64,000 nt of DNA from Pseudoalteromonas sp. FUC4. GTDB lineage: Bacteria > Pseudomonadota > Gammaproteobacteria > Enterobacterales > Alteromonadaceae. Shown here piece after piece: positions 27,976 through 37,644 of this stretch. Positions within the stretch are counted from its first letter, which is position 1, and every line of letters begins with the position of its first letter. The translations under genes and the position numbers were made by a program. The notes below the pieces were generated by a model. The model worked only from the letters and a program-made list of their open reading frames with translations. It searched no databases and was not told the DNA's origin. The stretch is from positions 97,025 to 161,024 of the forward strand of contig NZ_SEUI01000003.1 in assembly GCF_008370255.1 (NCBI RefSeq). Reading direction: 5' to 3'.

Positions 27976-30900
27976 TGAAAGCAAAAGCGGTCTGTTTTTT
28001 TTGTTTTAGAAAGTTATGGCAGACCTGCGCCATAATTTTGGTATTACTGGCCGTTATTGTTTCAATTTTAAAATATACCCTCCCGTATGCAAACGAATAC
28101 AAAGGTGACATAGAAAGCTATTTACACGAAAAATTTGAAATAAGCTTATCTATCGGTGAAATATCAGCTAGTTGGCAGGGCAGTGGTCCTGCATTAGTGC
28201 TAGAAAACTTATCGTTTAAAGATAACGAAACCGCGCCAATATCACTCACTATTGCTAAAACTAGTTTAGAGCTAAACCTATGGGAAAGCTTAAAAGCACT
28301 GCAACTTAGATCTAATTATTTTGTTATTAATGGTTTTCATACCAGTGTAAATATCGCTAACTTATTTAAACCCGGTGACAACGACGAAGTTTCTTTTGAG
28401 CAAAAAGAGCTAATTGAAGAACTGTTTTTGGGTAAAACTGGGCATTTTGCAATAGAAAATTCCAGCATCAACTTTATTTTAGAAGACGGTAAAGAACGTA
28501 AATTACTTCTTCAAAACATTGTTTGGCAAAATGAAGATGAGCAGCATCTTGGGAGTGGAAGCTTAGCATTACCGGGTATTTCGGTCGGAGACTTTGACGC
28601 GCGCATAGCACTTACTGGGGATACTCTAGAGCAAGTAGCGGGCGACATCTACGTGCAGGCTAATAAGGTCGATGTATCTAATTGGTTAGCGCAATATATA
28701 AATACGCAAAAACAACAACTGCATAGTGATATTAATTTACAAGCATGGCTAAAACTAGATAAAGGTTTTGTAAGCGATGTGAAAATGCAGTGGTTACCAA
28801 GCTTTGTACGCTGGCAGCGAGAAGAGCAAAGCCAACAAGTTAGTTTGAGTGAAGGTGGATTCCATCTATATCCAGAACAAAATAGCTGGCACTTAAAAAG
28901 CACCGGTTTAACATTTAATAGTAACGATAAAGCATGGCCAAGTTTAGAGTTTGAAGCCCAACTAGGGCTGCAAAATAAAGTGTGGCTGCATCAAGTTGAT
29001 TTTGAATTACTGAGTAACCTAGCCGGGCTAAGTAATTTTAATGCACTTGAACCATTTTTAGAACGCCAACCTAGTGGGCAAATAGATCAAGCTTATTTAA
29101 GTTTTTCTAATGCACAGCAATGGCAATTATGGTTTGAGGCTAACAATATTGGCTGGCAAGAATTAAGATCGGTACCAGCAGCGCAAGGACTTAGAGTAAA
29201 TGGTTTACTTACCCAAAGTACTGGTCGAATAAATTTATTTGGTGAAAGTGGCACATTAGTTACAGGCGAAAGCTTTAGTAACGACATAAATTATAACCAG
29301 CTAAATGTAGAGCTAGATTTAACTAAGCGAGATGATGGCTGGCATATAAGTAGTGACAATATCTGGTTTGATAATGATGAAGTTACTCTTGCTGCAGAAT
29401 TACAAATTAGTCTAACAGATGATCCTCGATTAGATCTTTACGCAGAAGCATTCGCCCCAGATGCTAGCATTGCAGGTCATTACTTCCCATTAAAAGCGAT
29501 GAGCCCTGAGCTTGTTAGCTATTTAAATGGTGCAATTAAAGGCGGAGAAGTATCTAAAGCACAAATATTATTTGCAGGGCCTTTGTCTGGTTTCCCATTT
29601 ACTGATGGTGGTGGTCAGTTTGATGTATTAGCGCAAATAGATAACGCAGCGTATCAGTTTGATCCTGGTTGGCCTGCGGTCACTAATGCTAATGTACAGT
29701 TACATTTTGCTAATGAGCGAATGGACATATATAGCCAGCAAGGCAAGTTGGTTAATTTAGATATTGGTAATAGTGTACAGGTGAGCATTGCAGATTTAAT
29801 GAATGCTGATGAACTTATTGTGCAAATTGATAAAAAAGCAGAGATGGAAAAGTTACATGACTTTTTTGCAGCGACACCTATTGCCAAACCTCTTGCTGAA
29901 ATTTTTAAAGTTATACAGGGCAAAGGCGAAGCCGATGCCAGTATTGAGCTTTTAGTAGGCTCTAAGTTTAAAGGCGGAGCCAGTGTTAGCGGCAAAGTTA
30001 ATTTAAATGACTTGCCAGTATTTATAGCAACGCCAGGTATTGAGCTTAAAAATTTAACTGGCGAACTTAACTTTACAAACGACAACATCACACTTAAAAA
30101 TGCGACTGCGAAGTGGTTGGGCATGCCGCTAACTATTAATTACAGCAGTAAAAGTGATGCTAAAAATTACCAAGCAGACATAGATATAAACGCCAAAATT
30201 GATGCTGATACACTAATAGATAGTGGACAAGGTATATTAAAAAATTATTTAAGCGGGCAAAGCGATGTTGATATTGGTTTAGTACTTAATTTTACCGAAC
30301 AAGGCTTTAATTATCGTGCACAGGTAAACTCAGAACTACTTGGCTTAACGAGTAACTTACCCGCACCTTATAATAAAAATAGCGAACAAGTGTGGGCGCT
30401 TGATGCTGTAGTACAAGGTGATGATATTTCTAATCTCATTACAGCAAACGCTAATCAACAGTTTTACTTTAATGCTATTTTAGAAAATGGAAAATCACAG
30501 TTTAGTAATGTCCATTTTGTGCTCGGAAAACAAGACTTAGGATTAAACCAAAAAGACTTAAGCGTAAATATAAATCTTGAGCAGAGTGAATTAGTGCCTT
30601 GGTTTGATCTGATTGATCAAATAATTAAAGCAGGTAAATCAAACCCAGATAAAAAATCAAAAGGGATTATGCCACCGCTTAATGAGGTGGTCGCAAATAT
30701 AGGTATGCTTGATGCGAGTAACATCATCTTTAATGATTTTGAAATGCGTTTAGCACCATCAAAAGACGATTTATACCTAAAGCTAAATGCTAAAGAACTT
30801 AGAGCTGGCGTTTTTATTCCTACATCACAACCGAGCATGCCTATACGAATTAATGCCGATTACTTAAGGCTTAATTTTGCACAGCCTAGCGAGCAATTAA

Positions 30901-31832
30901 TTGAAATAACAGATGTGCTTCCTGAGGAAGACTTGAGCTGGCTTACCAAAATACCTGCCATTGAGTTTGAATGTAGTGACTGTAAAATTGATCGCTACCA
31001 GCTTGATAAAGTGAGTGCGTCATTATTAGGTGATGGCGAGCGCTTATCGATATCAGAACTTGTAATCGATAAAGGAGATCATGTACTGCGCACTAAAGGG
31101 CAATGGCAAAATGGCTTAACAACCCTAAGTGGTGAGCTTAAAAGTGATGATATAGGCGCATTGTTTGGCGAGTTTGATATAACCTCCGCGATTAAAGATT
31201 CAAAAGCTGATCTAAATTATGATCTTACTTGGCAAGCTGCACCTTATGATTTTGACGTAAAAAGTTTAAGTGGTGAAGTTACTTGGGATTTAGGGGAAGG
31301 TCACTTAACTGAAATCAGTGATGGTGGTGCACGCGTATTTTCGCTGTTGAGCCTTGATTCACTCGTACGCAAACTGAAACTTGATTTTAGAGATGTATTT
31401 TCAAAGGGCTTTTTTTATAACAGCATGCAAGGCTCTATGCAGTTAGAAAACGGTATCGCTTACACTAAAGATACTAAAATGGACGGTGTGCCTGCCGATT
31501 TAACAATTAAAGGCTACGCAAACTTAAATACGCTAGATATAGATTACGACCTTGCTGTAGCGCCACAAGTAACCTCAAGCATTCCGGTTATAGTGGCATG
31601 GATGGTTAATCCAGTAACAGGGCTTGCAGCGCTGGCACTTGATAAAGTTATTCATTCTGCGCGCGTCATCTCAGAGATCAATTTTAAAGTAACGGGTAAA
31701 ATGAACGATCCTATTGTTCAAGAGCTCGACAGAAAAAGTCGTGAAGTTACGCTACCTCAAGCTGCGCAAAATCAGCCACAAGCATCAGTCGATTTAAAAC
31801 TTAAAGATGCACAAGTAACAGTAGCGCAATGA
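27975..31832 (+). CDS. yhdP: YhdP-family AsmA-like intermembrane lipid transport protein
   Basis: The 1285-residue protein has an N-terminal membrane anchor (about 13-35) and a very long repetitive beta region. Examples are LVLENLSFKDNETAPISL and FNASVNIANLF-like strands, typical of the beta-groove of AsmA-like/repeating beta-groove (RBG) proteins. The C-terminus has the DUF3971/AsmA_2 features LSLDSLVRKLKLDFRDVFSKGFFYNSMQGSMQLENG and VAPQVTSSIPVIVAWMVNPVTGLAAL. YhdP works with TamB and YdbH to move phospholipids to the outer membrane. It sits between rng and the nitrilase gene as in E. coli relatives. Confidence 0.93.
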   Translation: MKAKAVCFFCFRKLWQTCAIILVLLAVIVSILKYTLPYANEYKGDIESYLHEKFEISLSIGEISASWQGSGPALVLENLSFKDNETAPISLTIAKTSLELNLWESLKALQLRSNYFVINGFHTSVNIANLFKPGDNDEVSFEQKELIEELFLGKTGHFAIENSSINFILEDGKERKLLLQNIVWQNEDEQHLGSGSLALPGISVGDFDARIALTGDTLEQVAGDIYVQANKVDVSNWLAQYINTQKQQLHSDINLQAWLKLDKGFVSDVKMQWLPSFVRWQREEQSQQVSLSEGGFHLYPEQNSWHLKSTGLTFNSNDKAWPSLEFEAQLGLQNKVWLHQVDFELLSNLAGLSNFNALEPFLERQPSGQIDQAYLSFSNAQQWQLWFEANNIGWQELRSVPAAQGLRVNGLLTQSTGRINLFGESGTLVTGESFSNDINYNQLNVELDLTKRDDGWHISSDNIWFDNDEVTLAAELQISLTDDPRLDLYAEAFAPDASIAGHYFPLKAMSPELVSYLNGAIKGGEVSKAQILFAGPLSGFPFTDGGGQFDVLAQIDNAAYQFDPGWPAVTNANVQLHFANERMDIYSQQGKLVNLDIGNSVQVSIADLMNADELIVQIDKKAEMEKLHDFFAATPIAKPLAEIFKVIQGKGEADASIELLVGSKFKGGASVSGKVNLNDLPVFIATPGIELKNLTGELNFTNDNITLKNATAKWLGMPLTINYSSKSDAKNYQADIDINAKIDADTLIDSGQGILKNYLSGQSDVDIGLVLNFTEQGFNYRAQVNSELLGLTSNLPAPYNKNSEQVWALDAVVQGDDISNLITANANQQFYFNAILENGKSQFSNVHFVLGKQDLGLNQKDLSVNINLEQSELVPWFDLIDQIIKAGKSNPDKKSKGIMPPLNEVVANIGMLDASNIIFNDFEMRLAPSKDDLYLKLNAKELRAGVFIPTSQPSMPIRINADYLRLNFAQPSEQLIEITDVLPEEDLSWLTKIPAIEFECSDCKIDRYQLDKVSASLLGDGERLSISELVIDKGDHVLRTKGQWQNGLTTLSGELKSDDIGALFGEFDITSAIKDSKADLNYDLTWQAAPYDFDVKSLSGEVTWDLGEGHLTEISDGGARVFSLLSLDSLVRKLKLDFRDVFSKGFFYNSMQGSMQLENGIAYTKDTKMDGVPADLTIKGYANLNTLDIDYDLAVAPQVTSSIPVIVAWMVNPVTGLAALALDKVIHSARVISEINFKVTGKMNDPIVQELDRKSREVTLPQAAQNQPQASVDLKLKDAQVTVAQ

Positions 31833-32668
31833 ACAAAACAGTAAATGTAAGCACACCCACAATAGTTGCCCTACAAATGTGTTCAGGGCTAAGCCCAGAT
31901 GACAACATAGCAAGCTTAAAGTGCGCACTTAAAACCCTCCCAACAATGAGGCCATTACTTGTTTGCTTACCAGAGGCTTTTTTAGTGTTTAGTAAAAGCG
32001 GTAACGATACGTTACGTGTTGCTAAGCAGGTTGAGCAATACAAATTACAACTTAGTGAATTGTGCCAACACCATAATATTTGGTTAAATGCAGGCACAAT
32101 ACCTGAGCCATTTAACGAGCATAAATATTACGCAGCATCGCACTTATTTAATAATCAAGGTGAGCTGGTTGCAACGTATAACAAAATACATTTATTTGAT
32201 GTAACCGTTGATGATAAAACAGGTAGCTATCGAGAGTCAGATTTTACCCAAGCAGGTAGCGATGTAGTGGTTGTTGATTCTCCCTTTGGTAAAATTGGCT
32301 TAACAGTATGTTATGATCTGCGCTTTAGTGGCTTATTCAATGAACTAGTACGCCAAGGCGCCGATATTATTTTAGTACCCAGTGCATTTACAGTCCCTAC
32401 AGGGCAAGCGCATTGGCAACCGCTATTAGCAGCTCGAGCAATAGAAACACAATGTTATGTAGTTGCAGCAGCTCAGTACGGTACACATGAAAATGGCCGA
32501 CAAACATATGGCCACAGTATTATTATTTCACCTTGGGGCAATACCCTGAGTGAATTGCCAACAGGCACCGGTTTTATAAGCTGCTATGCAGATTTAGACC
32601 AGTTACAAAAAATTAGACGAGATATGCCCGTGCAGTCTCATCAACGATTTAGAGAGCATTTATTATGA
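31829..32668 (+). CDS. Carbon-nitrogen hydrolase (nitrilase superfamily, Nit1-like)
   Basis: The 279-residue protein contains the Glu-Lys-Cys triad: LPEAF (Glu), YNKIHLFDV (Lys) and [14 protein letters not shown] (Cys). [18 protein letters not shown] and the end [12 protein letters not shown] are typical of the Nit1/NitX group, where the enzyme is a deaminated-glutathione amidase (repair of side-products of transaminases). The substrate here is inferred. Four-base overlaps with yhdP and tldD indicate co-translation. Confidence 0.9.
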   Translation: MNKTVNVSTPTIVALQMCSGLSPDDNIASLKCALKTLPTMRPLLVCLPEAFLVFSKSGNDTLRVAKQVEQYKLQLSELCQHHNIWLNAGTIPEPFNEHKYYAASHLFNNQGELVATYNKIHLFDVTVDDKTGSYRESDFTQAGSDVVVVDSPFGKIGLTVCYDLRFSGLFNELVRQGADIILVPSAFTVPTGQAHWQPLLAARAIETQCYVVAAAQYGTHENGRQTYGHSIIISPWGNTLSELPTGTGFISCYADLDQLQKIRRDMPVQSHQRFREHLL

Positions 32669-34104
32669 ATTCGGTTGAACAGCATTTACTACATGACAGC
32701 CTGCTAAATAGAGAAGAGCTCGAAAAAACGCTCGCTTACATACACCAGCATAAAGTGGATTACGCTGACTTATATTTTCAATCAAGCCACCACGAATCTT
32801 GGGTGCTTGAAGACGGCTTAGTTAAAGAAGGTTCTTATAACGTTGAACGTGGTGTTGGTGTACGTGCTGTAAGTGGCGAAAAAACAGGTTTTTCTTACTC
32901 TGATGCAATAAACCTCGAAGCACTTAATAAAGCGGCTACAGCGGCTCGTAGTATCGCAGATGCTGGCGAAGATAGAGCGATTAAAGTATTTAGTGATGTT
33001 AAAGCTAAAGAGCAGTTTGCACCGCACCAGCCAATTTCGAGTATGAGTGATACCGACAAGGTGAGCTTATTACGCGAACTTGAAAACTATATTCGTGAGC
33101 TAGCACCCGATGCAGAGCAAGTAATTAGTTCAATGTCAGCGGTTTACGAAGAAGTATTAATCGCAGCAAGTGATGGTACGTTTGCCACCGATATTCGCCC
33201 GCTTATTCGTTTAAACTGCTCAGTACTGCTTGAAAAAAATGGTCGCCGTGAACGCGGTGGCGCAGGTGGTGGTGCACGTTTAGATTATGGTTACTTTAAA
33301 GAGCTTGTTGATGGTAAACCACGTTGGATGGAATTTGCTGAAGAAGCGGTACGCCAAGCTAAAGTAAATCTTGAGGCTATTGATGCACCTGCAGGCACGA
33401 TGGAAGTGGTACTTGGTAATGGTTGGCCTGGCGTGCTTTTACACGAAGCGGTAGGGCACGGACTTGAAGGCGACTTTAACCGCAAAGGCGCGTCTGCGTT
33501 TAGTGGTAAAGTGGGCCAAAAAGTAGCATCTGAGCTGTGTACAGTTGTTGATGATGGCACCATGGCTGACCGCCGTGGGTCACTTAACGTAGATGACGAA
33601 GGCACACCAGCCGCTTACAACGTGCTCATCGAAAACGGTATTTTAAAAGGCTATATGCAAGATAAGCTAAACGCGCGTTTAATGGGTGTAAATCCTACCG
33701 GTAACGCACGTCGTGAGTCGTATGCACATTTACCAATGCCTCGCATGACTAATACTTACATGTTAGGTGGTGAGCACAGCCAAGCCGATATTATCAGCTC
33801 AGTTAAAAAAGGGGTATTCGCGCCTAATTTTGGCGGCGGACAAGTTGATATAACCTCAGGTAAGTTTGTATTTAGTGCATCAGAAGCGTATTTAATCGAA
33901 AATGGTAAAATTACCCGACCAATTAAAGGCGCAACGCTTATTGGTAATGGCCCAGAAGTAATGCAGCAAATATCTATGGTTGGTAACGACTTAGCACTTG
34001 ATAAAGGCGTGGGTGTTTGTGGTAAAGATGGTCAAAGCGTACCGGTAGGCGTAGGCCAACCAAGCCTTAAAATAGATCAGTTAACAGTAGGTGGTACAGC
34101 TTAA
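32665..34104 (+). CDS. tldD: Metalloprotease subunit TldD
   Basis: The 479-residue protein of the TldD/PmbA family has the zinc-binding motif [11 protein letters not shown] (HExxxH, about residue 260). It has [20 protein letters not shown] and [19 protein letters not shown] glycine-rich segments (here [16 protein letters not shown]). TldD pairs with TldE/PmbA to cleave unfolded peptides and mature microcins and CcdA. Its partner pmbA is not in the window. It is the last gene of the mreB run, followed by a terminator. Confidence 0.96.
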   Translation: MNSVEQHLLHDSLLNREELEKTLAYIHQHKVDYADLYFQSSHHESWVLEDGLVKEGSYNVERGVGVRAVSGEKTGFSYSDAINLEALNKAATAARSIADAGEDRAIKVFSDVKAKEQFAPHQPISSMSDTDKVSLLRELENYIRELAPDAEQVISSMSAVYEEVLIAASDGTFATDIRPLIRLNCSVLLEKNGRRERGGAGGGARLDYGYFKELVDGKPRWMEFAEEAVRQAKVNLEAIDAPAGTMEVVLGNGWPGVLLHEAVGHGLEGDFNRKGASAFSGKVGQKVASELCTVVDDGTMADRRGSLNVDDEGTPAAYNVLIENGILKGYMQDKLNARLMGVNPTGNARRESYAHLPMPRMTNTYMLGGEHSQADIISSVKKGVFAPNFGGGQVDITSGKFVFSASEAYLIENGKITRPIKGATLIGNGPEVMQQISMVGNDLALDKGVGVCGKDGQSVPVGVGQPSLKIDQLTVGGTA

Positions 34105-34113
34105 ACATTACTC

Positions 34114-34140
34114 AAGCGCGAAGTGAGTTCGCGCTTTTTG
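34114..34140 (+). terminator. Terminator of the mreB-tldD run
   Basis: A 9-bp stem AAGCGCGAA / TTCGCGCTT, loop GTGAG, is followed by a T run. It lies ten bases after the tldD stop and faces the opposing MscS-family gene. Confidence 0.85.
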
Positions 34141-34158
34141 TTTTAATGAAGGTGAGGT

Positions 34159-34995
34159 TTATACTTCTCCTTCATCCTCTTTATTTTTTTCAGCCTCTTT
34201 GTACCATAACGCAAAAAAGCACTCTGTTAATTTATGCTCTATTTCAAGCGCTTTTTCTGTAGGGCAAAATAGCGTAAAGCTTGCTTTAAACTCACCTAGC
34301 TCTGTTGTACCAAAGTGAATTACCGGTTCTGGGCCAGATATTTTTGCATCGAGTTTGCGCTCAATCATCGAATTATAACGGCTAGCTACTTCTTGAAACT
34401 CTTCGCAGTACAGTTTAGCTTGCTCAGTGAGTGTGTCGTGAATAGGGTAAGGGTTAAGGCTCTCTCTTCGGACAATAATAAAATGATGCGTAACAAAGCG
34501 TTTTACAAAGTTTAAGTTTTTAATAGAGCTGGTAATCAGCTTATTATTAGGTATGTATATCGTTTTTCTAGAAAATTGATAAGTATGTATATCAATTTCA
34601 TGCATGGTTGTTTTTATCCAATCCGTTTCAGCTACTTCACCAAAGTAATCACCTACTTGTATCCAATCACCGACTCTAAACGGGCGAGTTGTTACGAGAT
34701 AAAAAAAGCCTATTACACACTGAATAAACTCACGCGTTGCAAGCACAATGGCCACAGCAAAAGCAGCAATAGAAAGTGCAAAGTTTTGAATTTCAGTAGA
34801 CCACACAAATAGCAGCGATATTATCATTACAAAATTAATAAAGTGCTTAATATTGTGTGCGATGTAACGAATGTCTTTTTCTTTTTTTTCTGCGCGACTT
34901 TTAGCTAGCTTATCAACAAGCACTTTCAGTACAAAAGCAATTGTGATCATTACAATTGAAAGAAGAAACGGATGCAGCAATATATCTTTAGTCAT
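34159..34995 (-). CDS. Mechanosensitive channel, MscS family
   Basis: The start is taken at the ATG ending at 34995; a TTG three codons upstream also opens the frame. The 278-residue protein has three N-terminal helices (about 10-30, 50-68 and 75-105). The pore-helix-to-beta junction TREFIQCVIGFFYLVTTRPFRVGDWIQVGDYFGEVAETDW is typical of MscS, and YIPNNKLITSSIKNL marks the beta domain. The pore helix lacks the Gly/Ala packing of canonical MscS. The C-terminus ends in a Glu-rich tail. The substrate (ions, solutes) is unspecified. It differs strongly from the second MscS at 51108. Confidence 0.85.
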   Translation of the reverse strand: MTKDILLHPFLLSIVMITIAFVLKVLVDKLAKSRAEKKEKDIRYIAHNIKHFINFVMIISLLFVWSTEIQNFALSIAAFAVAIVLATREFIQCVIGFFYLVTTRPFRVGDWIQVGDYFGEVAETDWIKTTMHEIDIHTYQFSRKTIYIPNNKLITSSIKNLNFVKRFVTHHFIIVRRESLNPYPIHDTLTEQAKLYCEEFQEVASRYNSMIERKLDAKISGPEPVIHFGTTELGEFKASFTLFCPTEKALEIEHKLTECFFALWYKEAEKNKEDEGEV

Positions 34996-35098
34996 AGTAT
35001 CCAATTAAACGCGAGTGATAAAAACAGGCTCAGTATATTGATTTATTAAACCAATTAGCAAATTTAGTGAAAAAATAACCAATAAAAATGGAGCGACG

Positions 35099-35731
35099 CT
35101 ATTGAGTTACTTCATCAGTGCAATGGTTGTGATTTTTAGCCATTCTTTTTCGGCATATGAGTACAAGCTCAATGGCTGAAATAAAAATCAAAGTATAGCC
35201 AAGCGTTTCTATACCCTCTTCAACAATGTTTTTTACTGCACGTACATAATCATCACCCATTACTGAATGCCAAAATGCGCCTTTGCCCATCATTCGCGAA
35301 AATGCGAGTAAAGTAACCATGCCTGATAGGCAAATGCCATAACTGGGAGTGAGGCTATAGGCTTTTAAAGAGTTAAAAATACTTCCTCTGTTCGTTATTA
35401 AATAAACAAACACGCCAGCTAAAATTGAATAGACAATACTTTGCCAAGCGCCATCAAAAAAGTATAAGTCGAGGTAGGTATCAAACTCTCTTACAAACAT
35501 CATTGCCGATAACGCAGCTAGTAATACAGCCGGTATTTTAAGTTGAAGATTAATTCGCGAAGCATAAAAAAATAAAATACAGCTTAAAAAAGTTAAAACA
35601 TCTTGCATATGTTCAGTGAGCGTTTCTTCACTGTAGAGTGCATCCTGTTTTAACTCAAAGCCTTCAAGTTGAATTAAATAAGCAACACCCGCTAAGCATA
35701 ATAAATAAATAAAAGATCGCAGTAAAAACAT
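35099..35731 (-). CDS. Uncharacterised integral membrane protein
   Basis: The 210-residue protein has about six hydrophobic segments, beginning FLLRSFIYLLCLAGVAYLI. It has a conserved-looking core with EHMQDVLTFLSCILFFYASR, FVREFDTYLD and FSRMMGKGAFWHSVMGDDYVRAVKN. A cluster of acidic and Arg residues near membrane edges (MFVREFDTYLDLYFFDG) suggests a functional site. I do not recognise the family. It is upstream of, and in the same direction as, the MscS-family gene with a 103-base gap, and it could be co-transcribed. Confidence 0.75.
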   Translation of the reverse strand: MFLLRSFIYLLCLAGVAYLIQLEGFELKQDALYSEETLTEHMQDVLTFLSCILFFYASRINLQLKIPAVLLAALSAMMFVREFDTYLDLYFFDGAWQSIVYSILAGVFVYLITNRGSIFNSLKAYSLTPSYGICLSGMVTLLAFSRMMGKGAFWHSVMGDDYVRAVKNIVEEGIETLGYTLIFISAIELVLICRKRMAKNHNHCTDEVTQ

Positions 35732-35923
35732 AAATAACCAAGAGAAACTATAAATGCGCGGATTCTAATCGTTAAAATGCTTTAAAGCCAAAACAAAATT
35801 TAAACTTTTAATGTTTTTATCTGTCTAATGACCTTCGTGTTAAAAATAAGGCCTATAAATTTAATTTAATGTTTAATAAAGGTTTTTGATGTAACGTTGG
35901 CTGTGAACAATATAATAAATATT

Positions 35924-35960
35924 AAAAAAGCCCTTACTGTTTACTTAGCAAGGGCTTTTA
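35924..35960 (-). terminator. Terminator of gor, usable in both directions
   Basis: A 10-bp stem AAAAGCCCTT / AAGGGCTTTT lies 26 bases past the gor stop on the minus strand. A/T tracts on both sides make it bidirectional in form. The rest of 35732-35985 shows only AT-rich DNA with no evident gene. Confidence 0.85.
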
Positions 35961-35985
35961 TAATTGAGCTCTTAGAGTTTAAAGC

Positions 35986-37347
35986 CTAGCGCATCGTTAC
36001 AAATTCTTCCGAGCCAGTCGGGTGAAGAGCTACAACGGCATCAAAATCAGCTTTAGTAGCGCCCATTTTCATGGCAACTGCAAAACCTTGAATCATTTCA
36101 TCAACCGCAAAACCAATACCATGTAGGCCAACTACTTTTTCGTCTGGGCCGGCACATACAAGCTTCATTTTACAAGGCTGGCGATGCTTAGTCACCGCTG
36201 TGTACATAGCCGTAAAACCAGATTGGTAAATCTTAACGTTTTCTTCGCCATACTGAGAAATTGCTTCTTGCTCAGTAAGACCAATAGTACCAATTGGTGG
36301 GTGACTAAATACAACAGTAGGAACTAGGCTGTAATCCATTTTTAAATCATCAGGTAGTTCTTTATTAAATAAACGCTCTGATAAAGTACGCCCTGCTTTA
36401 ACTGCTACAGGCGTAAGTTCAATACCGTTTTCGATAATATCACCAACAGCATAAACGTTTTTAGCTGTGGTATTTTGAAACTCATCAACTTTAACAAAAC
36501 CATCGCTGTTAACTTCTACGCCGGCAGCGGCTACATTAATTGCGTCTGTTGTTGGCTGGCGGCCAATTGCCCAAATTACTTGGTCAACATTATGAGTTTT
36601 GCCGTTATCTAAATGTAGCGTTACAGAGCCGTCATCTTCTTTTACCAATTTATGAGGTACAGATTCTGTATGAAGAGTAGGGCCTTCAGCAGCCATAACA
36701 TCAACAAGTGTTTCAACTATGTATGGGTCAAAGTTACGAAGTGGAGAATGCTTACGTACAAATAAATGTGTCTCAGTACCTAAACCATGTAATACACCAG
36801 CAAGTTCTACAGCTATGTAGCCCGCGCCTATTACTGCAACGCGTTTAGGTTGCTCTTTTAATTCAAAAAAGCCATTTGAATCGATACCGTGTTCAGCACC
36901 TTCAATATGCGGAATGCTTGGGCGACCACCTACTGCAATTAATATGTGGTCGGCTGTGTAGTGCTCGCCGTTTACTTCAACTGTTTTATTATCTACAAAT
37001 TTTGCAAAACCTTTAATTACAGTAACGCCATTGCTAGCAAGGCCACTGTCGTAACCTTTATGAATTCGGCCTATGTAGGCTTCACGGCTTTCTACTAACT
37101 TGCTCCAATCAAAGTCTTTAACTTCAACATTAAAGCCGTAATCTGGGGCATATAAATTAATTGCTTCAGCAACCTGAGCACCGTGCCACATTACTTTTTT
37201 AGGTACGCAGCCTACGTTTACACACGTGCCGCCCATGTGTTTTGCTTCTATAAGTGCTACTTTAGCGCCACGCATTGCCGCTCTATTTGCAGAGGCAATA
37301 CCACCACTGCCACCACCGATTGCAATATAATCAAAGTGTTGTGTCAT
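35986..37347 (-). CDS. gor: Glutathione-disulfide reductase
   Basis: The 453-residue flavoprotein has the FAD-binding start [18 protein letters not shown] and the redox disulfide [13 protein letters not shown] (Cys about 42 and 47). It has the NADPH-binding [19 protein letters not shown] and [17 protein letters not shown]. The interface C-terminal motif [19 protein letters not shown] contains the catalytic His-Glu pair. It reduces GSSG with NADPH in the cytosol. Length matches E. coli Gor (450). AAGGA seven bases before ATG supports the start. It is a single-gene unit with its own terminator. Confidence 0.96.
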   Translation of the reverse strand: MTQHFDYIAIGGGSGGIASANRAAMRGAKVALIEAKHMGGTCVNVGCVPKKVMWHGAQVAEAINLYAPDYGFNVEVKDFDWSKLVESREAYIGRIHKGYDSGLASNGVTVIKGFAKFVDNKTVEVNGEHYTADHILIAVGGRPSIPHIEGAEHGIDSNGFFELKEQPKRVAVIGAGYIAVELAGVLHGLGTETHLFVRKHSPLRNFDPYIVETLVDVMAAEGPTLHTESVPHKLVKEDDGSVTLHLDNGKTHNVDQVIWAIGRQPTTDAINVAAAGVEVNSDGFVKVDEFQNTTAKNVYAVGDIIENGIELTPVAVKAGRTLSERLFNKELPDDLKMDYSLVPTVVFSHPPIGTIGLTEQEAISQYGEENVKIYQSGFTAMYTAVTKHRQPCKMKLVCAGPDEKVVGLHGIGFAVDEMIQGFAVAMKMGATKADFDAVVALHPTGSEEFVTMR

Positions 37348-37425
37348 TTTATGTCCTTAGGCGTTGAGTTTTATGCGTATTAGCATAACATTAAGTTTTA
37401 AAAATAAAGAGTGTTTAGGTGACCT

Positions 37426-37581
37426 ATGTTTAGTAAAAAAACATTCGAATTTCTTGCTCAGCTTGATAAAAACAATAATAGAGACTGGTTTAACGACCAT
37501 AAATCACAGTTTGAGGAATACGTAAGAGAGCCCGCTTTAGATTTCATTAGGCAAAGTAAGCGCCATTTACCGATTAGATAA
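37426..37581 (+). pseudogene. Remnant of a DUF2461/TIGR02453-family gene
   Basis: A 51-codon frame from ATG 37426 to TAA 37579-37581 reads MFSKKTFEFLAQLDKNNNRD, then WFNDHKSQFEEYVREPALDF. This matches my memory of the N-terminus of the roughly 220-residue DUF2461 family. After about 42 residues it changes to RQSKRHLPIR and stops, so roughly four fifths of the protein is missing. A deletion is the simplest explanation. It lies between gor and prlC and is too short to be a folded member of the family. The identification rests on the N-terminal motif only. Confidence 0.65.
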
Positions 37582-37644
37582 GAGTTGTTTTTTTACTTTT
37601 AGACCCAATTTAAAACGTAATGCATTAACGCAAAGAGAGTATTT

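Noticed and set aside
29654..30124. 156-codon antisense frame inside yhdP
   Set aside because: It is a shadow of the coding frame of yhdP, with low-complexity Leu/Ser composition and no supporting signal.
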